Assembly: GCA_029783825.1 (NCBI GenBank)
Contig: JAREIK010017110.1
Span: 1 to 64,000 of the forward strand
Length of the DNA: 64,000 nt
Direction: 5' to 3'
Source of the DNA: Sapria himalayana
Taxonomy: Eukaryota > Streptophyta > Magnoliopsida > Malpighiales > Rafflesiaceae
Below are positions 11,709 to 23,200 of the stretch, piece after piece. The notes beneath the pieces were generated by a model. The model did no database searches. It had not been told where the DNA came from and saw only the letters and a list, made by a program, of their open reading frames with translations. How positions within the stretch are numbered: the stretch's first letter is position 1; each line of letters opens with the position of its first letter. The translations under genes and the position numbers were made by a program.

Positions 11709-14219
11709 TTTCTTCTTATTTCTTCTTATTATTCTTATTCTTCTTATCTTCTTATTCTTCAAATTCTTGTAATTATTCACATTCTTTTTATTCTTTAAAT
11801 TTTTATTATTTTTCTTATACTTCTTTTTATTCTTATTCATTTTATTCAACTTATTCTTCTAATTTTTATTTTTATTCTTATTCTTTTAATTTTTCTTATT
11901 CTTCATGTTCTTTTTACTATAATATTTCATCTTATTCCTTTTATTCTTCTTATTCTTGATATTCTTGATATTCTTCTAATTCTTCTTATTTTTATTTTTT
12001 TTCTTATTTTTCGTATTCTTTTTATTCTACTTATTTTTAATATTTTTTTATTTATCTTAATTTTTTTTTGTTATTTTGCTTCTTATTCTTCTTATTCTTT
12101 TTATTATTCTTATTTTTTAATTTTTCTTATTCTTCTTATTCTTTTTATTATTCTTTTTTTTTATTTTTGTTTGTCTTCTTATTGTTTATATTCTTATTTT
12201 TCTTTTTATTCTTCTTATTCTTCATATTAATCTTATTCATCTTATTTTTCTTATTATTCTTATTTTTCTTATTATTCTTATTAATCTTATTTTCTTATTC
12301 TTCTTATTTTCTCATTCTTATCATCCTTCTCAATCTTCTTATTCTTCTTATTCTTATTATTTTTCTTATTCTTCTTATTCTTCTTATTTTTTATTCTTTT
12401 TATTCTTCTTATTTTTCTTATTCTTATTTTTCTTCTTATTCTTCTTATTCTTCTTATTATTCTTGTTTTTTTATTCATCTTATTCAACTTATTCTTCTTA
12501 TTCTTCTTATTCATATTTTTTTCTTTATCTTATTATTCTTTTCATTCTTCTTTTTCTTATTATTCTTCATTTTCTTGTTATTCTTCATTTTCTTCATATT
12601 ATTCTTATTATTGTTATTTTTCTTATTATTTTTATTATTGTTATTTTTTTTCTTATTTTTTTTATTATACTTCTTATTCAAATTATTCTTATTCTTCTTA
12701 TTATTTTTTTTATTTTCTTATTCTTCTTATTCAAATTAATCTTCCTATTCTTATTATTCTTCTTATTCTTCTTATTCTTCTTATTATTCTTATTCTTCTT
12801 TTTATTCTTATTCTTTTTATTCTTTATATTCTTTTATTCTTCTTGTTCTTCTTATTCAACTTATTATTCTTATTCTTTTTATTCATTGTATTTATCATAT
12901 TTTTCTTATTCTTTTTTTTTTAATATTCTTCTTATTCAATTTATATTCATATTCTTTTAATTGTTTTTATTCATATTATTCATCTTATGCTAATTATTTT
13001 CTTATTCTTTTTATTCTTTTTATTCTTTTTATTCTTCTTATTTATTATTTTTCTTATTCTTCTTATTCTTCTTATTCTTCTTATTCTTTTTATTCTTCTT
13101 ATTCTACTTAATCTTCTTATTTTTCTAATTCTTTATATTATTCTTATTATTCTTATTATTCTTATTATTCTTATTGTTCTTATTCTTCTTATTCTTTGTA
13201 TTCTTCTTATTCTTTTTTTCTTATTTTTCTTCTTTTTCATTTCTTTCTTATTATTCTTTTTATTCTTTTTATACTTATTATTGTTATTAATCTTCTTAAT
13301 CTTTTTTTTATTCTTATTCTCATTATTATACTTATTCATCTTATTATTTTTATTATTCTTTTTCTTCTTATTTTTCTTATTCTTCTTATTCTTATTCTTC
13401 TTATTATTTTTATTATTCTACTTTATTATTATTATTCTTATTATTCTTCTTATTCTTATTATTCTTTTTATGCTTATTATTCTTCTTATTCTTTTCATCC
13501 TTCTTATTCTTCTTATTCTTTTATTCTTATTATTCTTATTATACTTCCTATTATTCTTATTTTTTTTATTCTTCTTATTCTTCTTATTCTTCTCTTTCTT
13601 CTTATTCTTCTTTATCTTATTATTCTTCTTATTCTTATTATTCTTATCATTTTTATTATTCTTCTTATTCTTATGATTTTTATTTTCTTATTCTTCTTAT
13701 TTTTGTTATTCTTCTTATTCTTCTTTTTCTTCTTATTTTTTTATTCTTCATCTTCTTCTTATTCTTAATATTCTTCTTATTTTTATAATTCTTCTTAATG
13801 TTTATATTCATTTAATTTTTTTAATTATTTTAATCTTTCTTATTTTTCTTATTTTCTAATTCTTATAATTCTTCTTATTTTTCATATTCTTCTAATTCTT
13901 CTTTTCTAATTCTTTTAATTCTTCTTCTTCTTTTTAATCTTTTTATTATTCTTATTCTTATTATTCTTATTATTCTTCTTATTCTTCTTATTCTTCGTAT
14001 TCTTATTATTCTTATTATTATTCTTCTTCTCATTATACTTCATTTTCCTTTTATTCTTGTAAATCTTGTTATTCTTATTATTCTACTAATTCTTTAAAAT
14101 TTTCTTATTCTTCATATTATTCTTATTATTCTTATTCTTCTTATTATTCTTACTGTTCTTATTCTTCTTATTTTTTATTCTTCTTATTTTTTTTTCTTCT
14201 TATTTTTCTTTTTCTTATT
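11709..14219. repeat. Satellite array A2 (TTATTCTTC 9-mer)
   Basis: This 2.5-kb array has the same composition as A1. It lies between the truncated 5' side of L1a and the 3' end of L1b. Runs of perfect TTATTCTTC units occur near 13060-13110. Variant TTATTATTC runs occur near 13140-13170 and 13930-13980. Confidence 0.95.
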
Positions 14220-14311
14220 TAAAAATTTGTTTTATTATTAACTCTCTCTCTTTTGGCGGACGAATATCATTTAATACAAGCTAAATCTACCCTTTTCCCT
14301 TTTACACGTAT

Positions 14312-14455
14312 CTAAAATAAAAAATAAAAAAATAAAAATAAAAATAAAAATAAAAATAAAAATAAAAATAAAATAAAAATAAAAAAAATAAAAAATAAAA
14401 ATAAAAATAAAATAAAAATAAAAATAAAAATAAAATAAAAATAAAAAATAAAAAT

Positions 14456-14491
<36 letters not shown>

Positions 14492-14497
14492 AAAAAA
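14312..14497. repeat. (AAAAAT)n low-complexity tract in the L1b 3' UTR
   Basis: This is a 185-bp run of AAAAAT-type units on the + strand, or T-rich on the element's sense strand. The A/T polarity is opposite to a poly(A) tail, so it is an internal expansion and not the element terminus. The other copies do not have it. Confidence 0.92.
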
Positions 14498-14738
14498 CAC
14501 ATTCCAACTTGTTTAGCCTTATGATTCTGCAAGAGACTTTATCTATATAAAACATGCACCACAAGAATAGAACTAACATCCTAGGCTTTACCCCCCATTT
14601 ACTCACCATTAATTCCTTGTATTCTCCATTATAAATTCTTACATGCTTTGAGAGAATGCCAGTGAGATCCTTCAATAACATTATATAATAGAAAGACCTA
14701 CATCTACCCTTATTCTACCCTTTTACTTATCCCTTATC

Positions 14739-17700
14739 CTAACTAATTCTACAAATTCTGACATAAGGACCGGCTATTTCATCTAGCCTTGCTAACCCTC
14801 TAAATCTATCCAGAATATTGCATCTATCAAAATCTTTTTCCTCTTTATGCAATCCTTCCTTTGCTAGCCTATCAGCTAGTGCATTGTCTCCCTATAAACA
14901 TGAGTTATAGTCGCTTTCAATTCTTTTATATATTCTTTATAAGTTCTATCTTCTCCTCATATCTCCACATCTCTAAATTTTTGGAAGCGAGACCAACTAG
15001 TAGATTTGAATCCACTTGAATTACGATCTCTTTTAGATTAAGTCCTCTGCAAATTTGCAGACCTCTCCCAAGTGTCTTTATCTCTGCATGTAAAGTTGAG
15101 TTTGCCTTACCCGCCATTGTAAATTCTTTAATGATCTTTCCCTGCGAATCACTTATCACTCCCCCTCCTCCCATTGCCCTCATATCTTTAGAGAAGCTTC
15201 CATCAGTGTTGAGAGCAAGCTTTTCTATTGGTGGCTTCTCCCATATTACCTCTTTATACCCTCCCTTTGTTCTATATTATATGTTAGTCCTCATGCTCCT
15301 TTGAGCTCTTCTGAAACTCTCGTAACTTGTGCTATAATAGGGTTTTTACTTGATAAAATGGGGATCTCCCTTTTTATATCCTTCAGTATGTCTTGAGAGT
15401 TCATTTGGACATTCTCAAATCTACTTCTATTTCTGGCTTTCCATATACACCAGACTACTACTAGTGGGATGTTTTCTCTGAGCAACATTTGAGCTTTATA
15501 ATTAGACTTGCCTTTAATCCAATGTGACAGCTTATCCTTTAGCTTTCCACCTTGCTGCTACTATAGTCCAGTACCCAGCTGGCTCCACACCTCTCTAGCT
15601 ATAGTCCCATTTGAAAATAGGTGATCTAAGCTTTCCCTTTCAGAAAAGCAGCATTCACACCTTGAAGCTGTTGCTATTCAGTTCTTCTGAATATTAATGT
15701 CTACGGGTGTAACTTATAAGAGTGCTTTCCATAGAAAGATTTTCATCTTCTGTAGAGTATCACTCTTCCATAACCATTTAAATACTGGCTGCAACTCACG
15801 TTTATTCCTTATTAATTCTTTTACAAATTTTATAGTGAACTTGCCCGACACGTTTAGCATCCATTTCAAGCCACTATTCAATTGAGAATGCACATCCACT
15901 AATTCTTTATGTTTTAACATTGTTTTCCAGGTTTTGGAGGCTTCTTCTCATGCCTGTAAGATCCCTTTTCCCATCCATATTTAGCTGGCATAAAACATGC
16001 CCAAAGACTTTCATTCTCTTTCAACTTCCACCAGCCTTTACAAGCCCATGCACCAACTATATCCGTGAGACTAGTAAATCCCAGTCCCACCTCCTCCTTA
16101 GGATGACATAAAGTATTTCATCTTAGCCAGTGCAATTTAGGTTTTCCCTCCCTCTTACCCCATAAGAAGTTGCCCATTTCTTTCTCTAATCTCTTTAACA
16201 CCTTTTTTAGAGAGTGAATAACTATTAGAATGTGTGCCAGTGAACCTTGTAACACGTGCTATCAACATGGCTCTGCCTCCCAAAATTAATAATTCTTCTT
16301 TCCACCCCACTATCTTTCCTCTCATTTTCTCTGTTAGGAAACCTAAATATTCTTTTTTTAACCTGCCTTCAAATATTGGGCATCCCAGGTACATCAAAGC
16401 ACCTTTCTTTTGAGTAAAGCTTGTGATTTCTTTCACTCTTTGAGACACTTTTACCGTGGCTTTATTTGCTAACATAAACCAACATTTCTTCTTATTCAAA
16501 GTCTTCACCATATTTTCTTTTAATGTCTTTTGGCTGCCTGGATATGTGAAACATCATCAGCATATGTAAAGATGATGACATCATCAGCATATGTGAAACA
16601 TCCCACTAGGGGGATCTCTTTTGGATGCCTGGATGTTAAAATAGTATTATTTCTCATTCTCTCTTCAAATTCAAGAGAAAAAGCACCAATAAATGTTAAA
16701 GAGTTAGGGGAATAATGGATCTCTTTGCCTCAAACCTCTGACTAACTTGAATTCCTCCCCTTTTTGGCCATTTATTATAATTCTGACCCATACGCTCGAA
16801 ATGTATATACACACTAGGTCTATCCAAAATTCTGAAAATCTATTCTCTTCATGACATAACATAGAATGACTCATTCCACCCTATCAAATGCTTTTGACAA
16901 GTCTAGCTTGAGTACTACGTTAAGTCCTCTAACTTTAGCTCTAATGTCTCTCATTAATTCAAAAGCTAAACTTATGTTTTCCATCATTAATCTATTTTTT
17001 ACAAAGCTTGTTTGTTCCTGTGAGATAATCCTAGAAAAAATATCACTTAATCTGATTTGCAATAGCTTAGCTAAAATCATGTAAACTGCATTGCATAAGC
17101 TAATTGGCTGGTAGTCTTCTACCCCCTGAGGGTTCTTTATCTTCAGAATAAAAATGATAAAAGAACTAGCCCATGATTTGGTTATATATGCCCCTGCAAA
17201 TATCCAAGAGATGGCTTGAATTAAATCCATTTTAATAATATGGCAGTATACTTGAAAGAATGCATTATTCCTTCCATTCAGTCCTGCAGCACTCTCCTTG
17301 TTCATGCTGAAAACTACTCTTTTAACCTCCTCATCTTCTGGAGGTTCCTCTAGCTTCGCATTCTCTTCTAGTGATATTCATTTTTCCAATGCATGCATTA
17401 AGGTCTTTCCTTCCTGGCTCCCTATCTCACATAAATATCTCTTAACATATTCATTTATTTGAAATTTTATATCCTCCTCCTTTTCCATCCATTCTCCTTT
17501 TGAATTTTTAATGCCTTTAATTCTATTTTTTTGAGTTTTAATTTTTGTCATAGTGTGAAAAATTTTGTGTTATGATCACCCTCCTTCAGCCACTTCACTT
17601 TCGCTCTTTGCTTTCATAAGATTTACACCATGTGAAGATTAAGTTTTAGCTCAGCCTCTACTCTACTTAATTCTCATCTATTCTCTTCATTTTGGTCTCT

Positions 17701-18618
17701 TTCATATGTTGCTTCATAGCCTACCACTATTTTTTGCCTATGTAATCTTCTTATTAATGTTTCCAAAAACTTCTTTGTTCCATTTGCTCAGAGTGTCTTC
17801 AACCTAGGCATCTTGATTGCCAAAATATGTAATGGATTTTCTGATGCCGGTTCTGATCATGATCTTTCCACTATCTTATCAAAATCTGAGTGAGAACTCC
17901 ACTTGTTCTGATATTTAAATTATTTTGCTAGCGTCTGGCTTGAGTTAAATGGTAAAAGCATTGGACTATGATCTGAACAAGTTCTGTTTAATATTCGTAG
18001 GTTCATGCCCCCATACAAAGCCAGCCATTTCGTGTTATACAAGACTCTACCTAGTCTCACCCAAATAGCACCTCTCTTCTTCCAGTTATTGCACCAAGTA
18101 TACTCTTAACCCAAGAAATCCACTTCCATAAGATTTGAATTTGAAATCGCCTCATTAAACTAATTTATTGCTTCTGCATCTGGGGATCTCCCTACTAGCT
18201 TTTCATTGGAGTATATGATCACATTAAAATCACCATCGATGACCCATGGGAGATCCTTTGATGATATTTCCACCATGTCCCACCATAAAGACCTCCTCCC
18301 TTCTTTAGTATTTTTTTGCATATACTACCAAAATATGCGCTTCTGTATTAGCAAGTTTAAAGTGGATTAGCTATTCTGTGTGTTTTAGAACAGCTAAATC
18401 ATTCTTTGTGGCCCATATGACCCATATTTTCCCATTATAATTAGCCCTATCATTTTCAAAACCCATTAGCTTTCTATAATTATCAAGTTGATTAATGTCT
18501 ACCATAGGTTCCGATATAACCACTATTTTTATTTTATGCATTCTGATTAATTTTTTAATTCTTTTAAGGAGGGTTTGTTAGCCACTCCCCTAATATTCTA
18601 ATATATGCAACTATTCAT
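14739..18618 (-). pseudogene. L1b ORF2: endonuclease - reverse transcriptase - zf-RVT - RNase H
   Basis: The start ATG at 18616-18618 lies inside the end of ORF1. The endonuclease (about 17930-18618) opens with a decayed NIRGVAN segment, has an SEPMV motif and ends with RTCSDHSPMLL, the conserved SDH of APE-type nucleases. The reverse transcriptase (about 16100-17400) has DYQPISLCNAVY, SFVKNRLMMENI and KLDLSKAFDRVEW. Its YADD motif is duplicated in frame (16544-16608). The zf-RVT (about 15290-16050) has WCIWKARNRSRFEN. The RNase H has NTDGSFSKDM, HAEIKTL and IQVDSNLLV, with a frameshift in the last helix. It ends in PYVRICRIS and a stop at 14739-14741. Several stops and frameshifts inactivate it. 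Confidence 0.93.
16527..16634. repeat. Tandem duplication at the YADD motif of L1b
   Basis: On the minus strand the catalytic box reads FTYADDVIIF followed by TYADDV, a 27-bp (9-codon) in-frame repeat. A longer partial duplication of about 89 bp is also visible, since TCTTTTGG(C/A)TGCCTGGAT occurs at 16527 and near 16615. About 20 residues normally present between YADD and the NKKKC segment are missing, so a deletion accompanied the duplication. Confidence 0.8.
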
Positions 18619-20132
18619 AAAGAGTGGATTTTTCTTGCGCTCTTGTTTTGCATTTCGATTCATATTTCAAATTCTGATACTTTTTACCATTGCTTTGTTT
18701 TTTTGTGGAGCTAACTCCATCCATCTACTCCATGTTAGCTTCTTTAAAACTTTTACTAAGTTTCAAAGCATTATTTTAACTTCCTCCATAGCTTCCTCTC
18801 TAGTATAAGTATACCATCTTCTCATACCTATTTCTGCATCCTCATTGGTCATTTTCATATCCAAATGCTTAACTGGACTTTGACTAAAGAAATTACAGCT
18901 CTTGACCTCCGTTTCTGCATTAGAGAAATCCAACATATCATTATCCATCCAACTAAGATCTCTCTCTCACTCCTTGTCTATGTATTTTATTCTACCCTCC
19001 CTATCACCCCTTCCTCTAACTATTCTGACTATGGAGTCTAAGACATCTCTTCTTACAGGGAGCCTCAGCTCTGCCATGTTCTTTCTTGAAGTCATCTTCC
19101 TTGTTAAGACCCTTGCCTAAGTCTCTTCCTCCCTCCCCTTTCTAGGATCCCTACAAGTTTCCTCTTCTATTCCTCCATTCCCTAGTCTTCCATCTTCCTT
19201 GCTACCTACCTCAATACTTCTTTTTCTGGAGAGATTTCACCACACAGAAGTTCTCCCCTAGGAAACAAGGCATCTTCCCTTTCCTATCCACTCAATACCC
19301 CCTTCCTACTATCTCAATTCAAGGCCTTCTCTGGAGCAAACTCATCTTGGGGACTATCCCTCATGACCCATTCCTTTAATTTTCCCTTACCTTGAGAGCC
19401 CATTCTCCCCCCCCCCCCTACTGCCCATATTCACCCTACACTTCTCTAACCCATGCCCTACTTTTCTAAAATGTGTACAGAAACTAGGTAGGTTCTCAGG
19501 CTCAATGGATTGCCAGAAACAACTACCCTCATCTTCACCTATCCATATTTATTGTGGGAGCTTTGATTCGAGGTTAGCCTCTATGAAGGCTTTTGAACCA
19601 AAGAGACAAGTCATAGAGGCAGTGGCCTCGTCCATCATCATGGGCTTGCCAATACATTTAGCTATGAATAAGAGAGCAAGCTTATTAAAATAAGGGAGAA
19701 GAAGGTTCAGGAAGAAATGCCATATCAGAGCAATTGGTGCTCTTCTACATGAAGAGAACTCCTTCATCCATTTCAGTAGGCACATAGGGTATCCGTTGAT
19801 GAACCATGGCCCACACAGCCATAGCCGGTTGTAGTCCTCCTCGGTAGTGAGTTGTAGGAAAGTATGCTTGGAGTCGTAGACTCCTATTTTTGCAATGCCT
19901 CTATGTTTCAGCGAGATTAAAAACTCACTGATATCCTCACCTCGTGGCCTGCCATGTGAGAATTTGGCAATAAGTGTTATATTAAAGGGTTCTGCCATTT
20001 ACATAATCTCGTTCGAAGAGAAGAACACTGCTGGGTGCAAATTTTTATTTCCGAGAGTAGAGAGATAAGTGCGGGCTCTTTAAGAATAGTTGCAATTAAC
20101 TTATTATTCATTAAAAAGTCATTTTGACCCAT
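18611..20132 (-). pseudogene. L1b ORF1: DUF4283 RNA-binding protein with CCHC knuckle relic
   Basis: ORF1 proteins coat LINE RNA. The start ATG at 20130-20132 encodes MGQNDFL, matching MGQEDFL in L1g. The DUF4283 domain (about 19550-20000) has MAEPFNITLIAKFSHGRP and PWFINGYPMCLLKW, followed by IGKPMMMDEATASM. The zinc knuckle near 19440-19480 reads FCTHFRKVGH, so its second Cys is lost. A G12 tract (C12 at 19407-19418 on the + strand) encodes a Gly run after the knuckle. The C-terminal part (18611-18950) has EVKSCNF and TREEAMEE, like L1g, and ends in TLYE and a stop that overlaps the ORF2 start. A frameshift between the N-terminal leader and DUF4283 and several stops mark it as a pseudogene. 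Confidence 0.9.
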
Positions 20133-20240
20133 TCTAAGCTTGGGAGAAGCTTGTTCTACAAAATGTTGGAGCTTTCTCTCTCTAAAAAATAGGTCTTTAT
20201 CTCTCTAGAAGTTGAGAGCATTTTTCAAAGAAAAGAAGCA
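20133..20240 (-). promoter_or_regulatory. 5' UTR / putative internal promoter region of L1b
   Basis: This segment lies between the satellite array and the ORF1 start. It contains TGCTCTCAACTTCTAGA (complement at 20204-20220), which is identical in L1g at 61815-61831. LINE promoters lie in the 5' UTR, but no specific promoter element is identified here. Confidence 0.5.
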
Positions 20241-23200
20241 TTTTTTTCTTCTTATTCTTCTTTATCTTCTTATTCTTATAATTCTTCTTATTCTTCTATT
20301 ACTTATTATTATTATTTTTTATTCTTCTTACTCTTCTTATTCTTCTTATTCTTATTATTCTTTATTATTCTTATTATTCTTCGTATTCTTCTCTTTTTTA
20401 CTATTCTTATTTTTCTTATTCTTTTTATTCTTATTATTCTTCTTATTTTTATAATTCTTTTTATTCTTCATATTTTGCTAATTCTTCTAATAGTTCTAAT
20501 TCTTCTAATTCTTCTATTTCTTCTTATTCTACTAATTCTTATAATTCTTATTATTCTTCATACTCTTTTAATTCTTCTTATTATACTAATTCTTCTTATT
20601 ATTCTTATTCTTGTTATCTGCTTATTTTTCTAATTCTCCTTATTCTTCTTATTTTTTTATTTTTGTTATTCTAATTATTCTTATTATTCTACTAATTGTT
20701 CATAATCTTATTATTATTATTATTATTCTTATTCTTCTTATTATTTTTATTCTTCTCATACTTCTTATTTTTCTTTTTATTATTATTATCATTATTTTTT
20801 CTTCTTAGACTTCTTATGCTTATTATTCTTATTAGTCTTCTTTATCTTCTTATTCTACTTATTTTATTATTCTTCTTATTCTTCTTTTCCTTATTATTCT
20901 TTTTATTCTTCTTTTTCTTATTTTTCTTTTTCTTCTTCTTATTATTTTTATCCTTATCTTTCTTATTATTATTATTATTATTCTTATCCTTCATATTATT
21001 CTTATTCTTCATATTTATTTATTCTTTTTATTCTTCTTATTTTTCTTATTCTTCTTATTCATCTTATTCTTCTTATTCTTCTTATTCATCTTATTCTTCT
21101 TATATTTCATATTCTTCTTATTTTTTTTTCTTCTTATTCTTATTATTCTTCTTATTCTTCTAATTCTTGTAATTCATCTTATTCTTCTTATTCTTCTTAT
21201 TTATCTTATTTTTCCTATTCTTCTAATTCTTCTTATTGTTTTTATTCTTCTTATTCTTCGTATTCTTTAATTTTAATTATTCGTATTATTCTTCTTTTTC
21301 TTCTTATTCTTTATATTCTTATTCTTCTTGTAATTATTCTTATTCTTTTTATTCTCATATTCTTCTTATTCTTCATATTCTTTTTATTCTTATTATTCTT
21401 ATTATTCTTCTTTTTTTTATTTTTCTTATTCTTCATATTCTTCTCATTATTCATATTCTTCTTATTTTTATAATTATTTTTCTTCTAATTATTCTTATTC
21501 TTATTATTCTTGTTATTCTTCTATGTATTCTTATTTTCTTATTCTTATTATTCTTCTTTTCTTTTTTTATTCTTTTTATTTTTAATATTTTTAATATTTT
21601 TATTTTTTTTTTATTCTTCTTATTCTTTTTATTATTCTTATTTTTCTTATTCTTCTTATTTTTCATTTTCTTCAAATTAATCTTATTCTTGTTATTCTTG
21701 TTTTTTTATTTATTCTATCTATTCTATTTATTCTATTTATTCTTTTATTTATTATTCTTATTCTTTTTAATCTAGTTATTCTTCTTATTATTCATATTCT
21801 TATTATTCTTATTATACTTTATATTATTATTATTATTCATATTTTTTTATTCTTTTTATTTTTCTTATTATTCTTATTCTTTTTATTCGTATTTTTCTTC
21901 TTATTCTTCTTATTCTTCATATTCTTTTTAATCCTTTATTATTATTATTCTTATTATTTTCTTATTTTCCTATTTTTTTATTATTCTTAAACTTCATATT
22001 CTAGTTATTCTTATTATTCATTTTAATCTACTTATTCTTCTTTATAATTTCTTTCTTATTATTCTTCTTATTCTTCTTATTCTTCTAATACTTCTTATTC
22101 ATCTTATTATTCTTATTCTTTTATTTTTCTTATTTTTATTATTCTTCTTTTTCTTCTTATTCTTTTTTTTTATTTTAATTCTTTATTCTATTTATTCATC
22201 TTATTATTATATTATTATTATTATTATTCTACTTATTCTTCATATTCTTCTGATTCTTCTTATTTTAATAATTATCTTATACTACTAATCTGCATATTCT
22301 TATTATTTTTCTTATTATATTGTAATTTTTATTCTTTTTATTCTTTTTTTATTCTTCTTTTTCTTCTAATTCTTCTAATTCTTCTTATTCTAGTTATTAT
22401 TATTATTATTCTTCATATTCTTCTTATTCTAGTTATTATTATTATTCTTCATATTATCTTATTCTTTTTATTCTTCTTCTTCTTGTTTTCCATCTTATTC
22501 TTCTTATTTTTACATTTCTTCTTATATTTCTAATTCTTCTTATTCTTCTTATTCTAGTTATTTGTCTTATTTTTCTTAATCTACATATTCTTCTTTTTCT
22601 AATTATTTTTCTTATTCTTTTTATTCTACTTATTATTCATATTCTTCTTATTCTTCTTAATATATTTATTCATTTTATTCTTGTTATTCTTGTTATTTTT
22701 ATTATTATTCATATTCTTCTTATTCTTATTATTCATCTTCTTATTTTTATTATTCCACTTATTCTATTTATTCTACTTATTCATATTATTCTTCATATTC
22801 TAATTATGCTTCTTATCCTTATTATTATTATTATTATTCATATTATTCAAATTATTATTATTTTATATAATTTTGTTATTCGATTTATTCTTGTTCTTCT
22901 TATTAGTTTTATTGTTCTTATTATTTTTTTATTCTTCTTATTTTTCTAATTCATCTTATTCTTCTTATTTTATTTAGTATTCTTATTCTTCTTATTCTAG
23001 ATATTATTCTTATTATTCTTATTCTTTTTATTATTCTTATTATTCTTATTCTTCTTATTCATATATTTCTTCTTATTCTTTTTATTATTTATATCTTTTT
23101 ATTCTTCTTATTCTTCTAATTCTACATATTCTTTTTATTCATCTTAGATTTCTTAATCTTCTTATTATTCTTATTCTTATTATTCTTCTTATTTTTCTTA

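Larger units (their letters stand above)
14220..20240 (-). mobile_element. L1b: full-length L1-clade LINE
   Basis: From 5' to 3' on the minus strand it has a 5' UTR (20133-20240), ORF1 (18611-20132), ORF2 (14739-18618) and a short 3' UTR. The 3' side joins array A2 and the 5' side joins A3. The 5' UTR, the ORF1 sequence and the ORF1/ORF2 overlap match L1g closely, so these two form one subfamily. Multiple stops and frameshifts make it inactive. Confidence 0.94.

Noticed and set aside
11649..11849. Lys/Asn-rich open frames on the minus strand of arrays (also near 12287, 13133, 21451, 24350, 25924, 54844)
   Set aside because: They are the reverse complement of the satellite 9-mer, with no protein-like features.
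12068..13768. Long open frames (165-229 codons) rich in Phe, Leu, Ile, Ser and Tyr, also in A3, A4, A5 and A7
   Set aside because: They are by-products of a 9-bp T-rich satellite without stops in some phases. Overlapping frames on both strands show the same low-complexity content and there are no conserved motifs.
14312..14497. Poly(A) tail of a LINE
   Set aside because: Its polarity is wrong for the minus-strand element and it lies about 90 bp inside the conserved 3' terminus.
14271..14681. 136-codon open frame rich in Phe/Tyr on the minus strand
   Set aside because: It is produced by the AAAAAT tract in the L1b 3' UTR.
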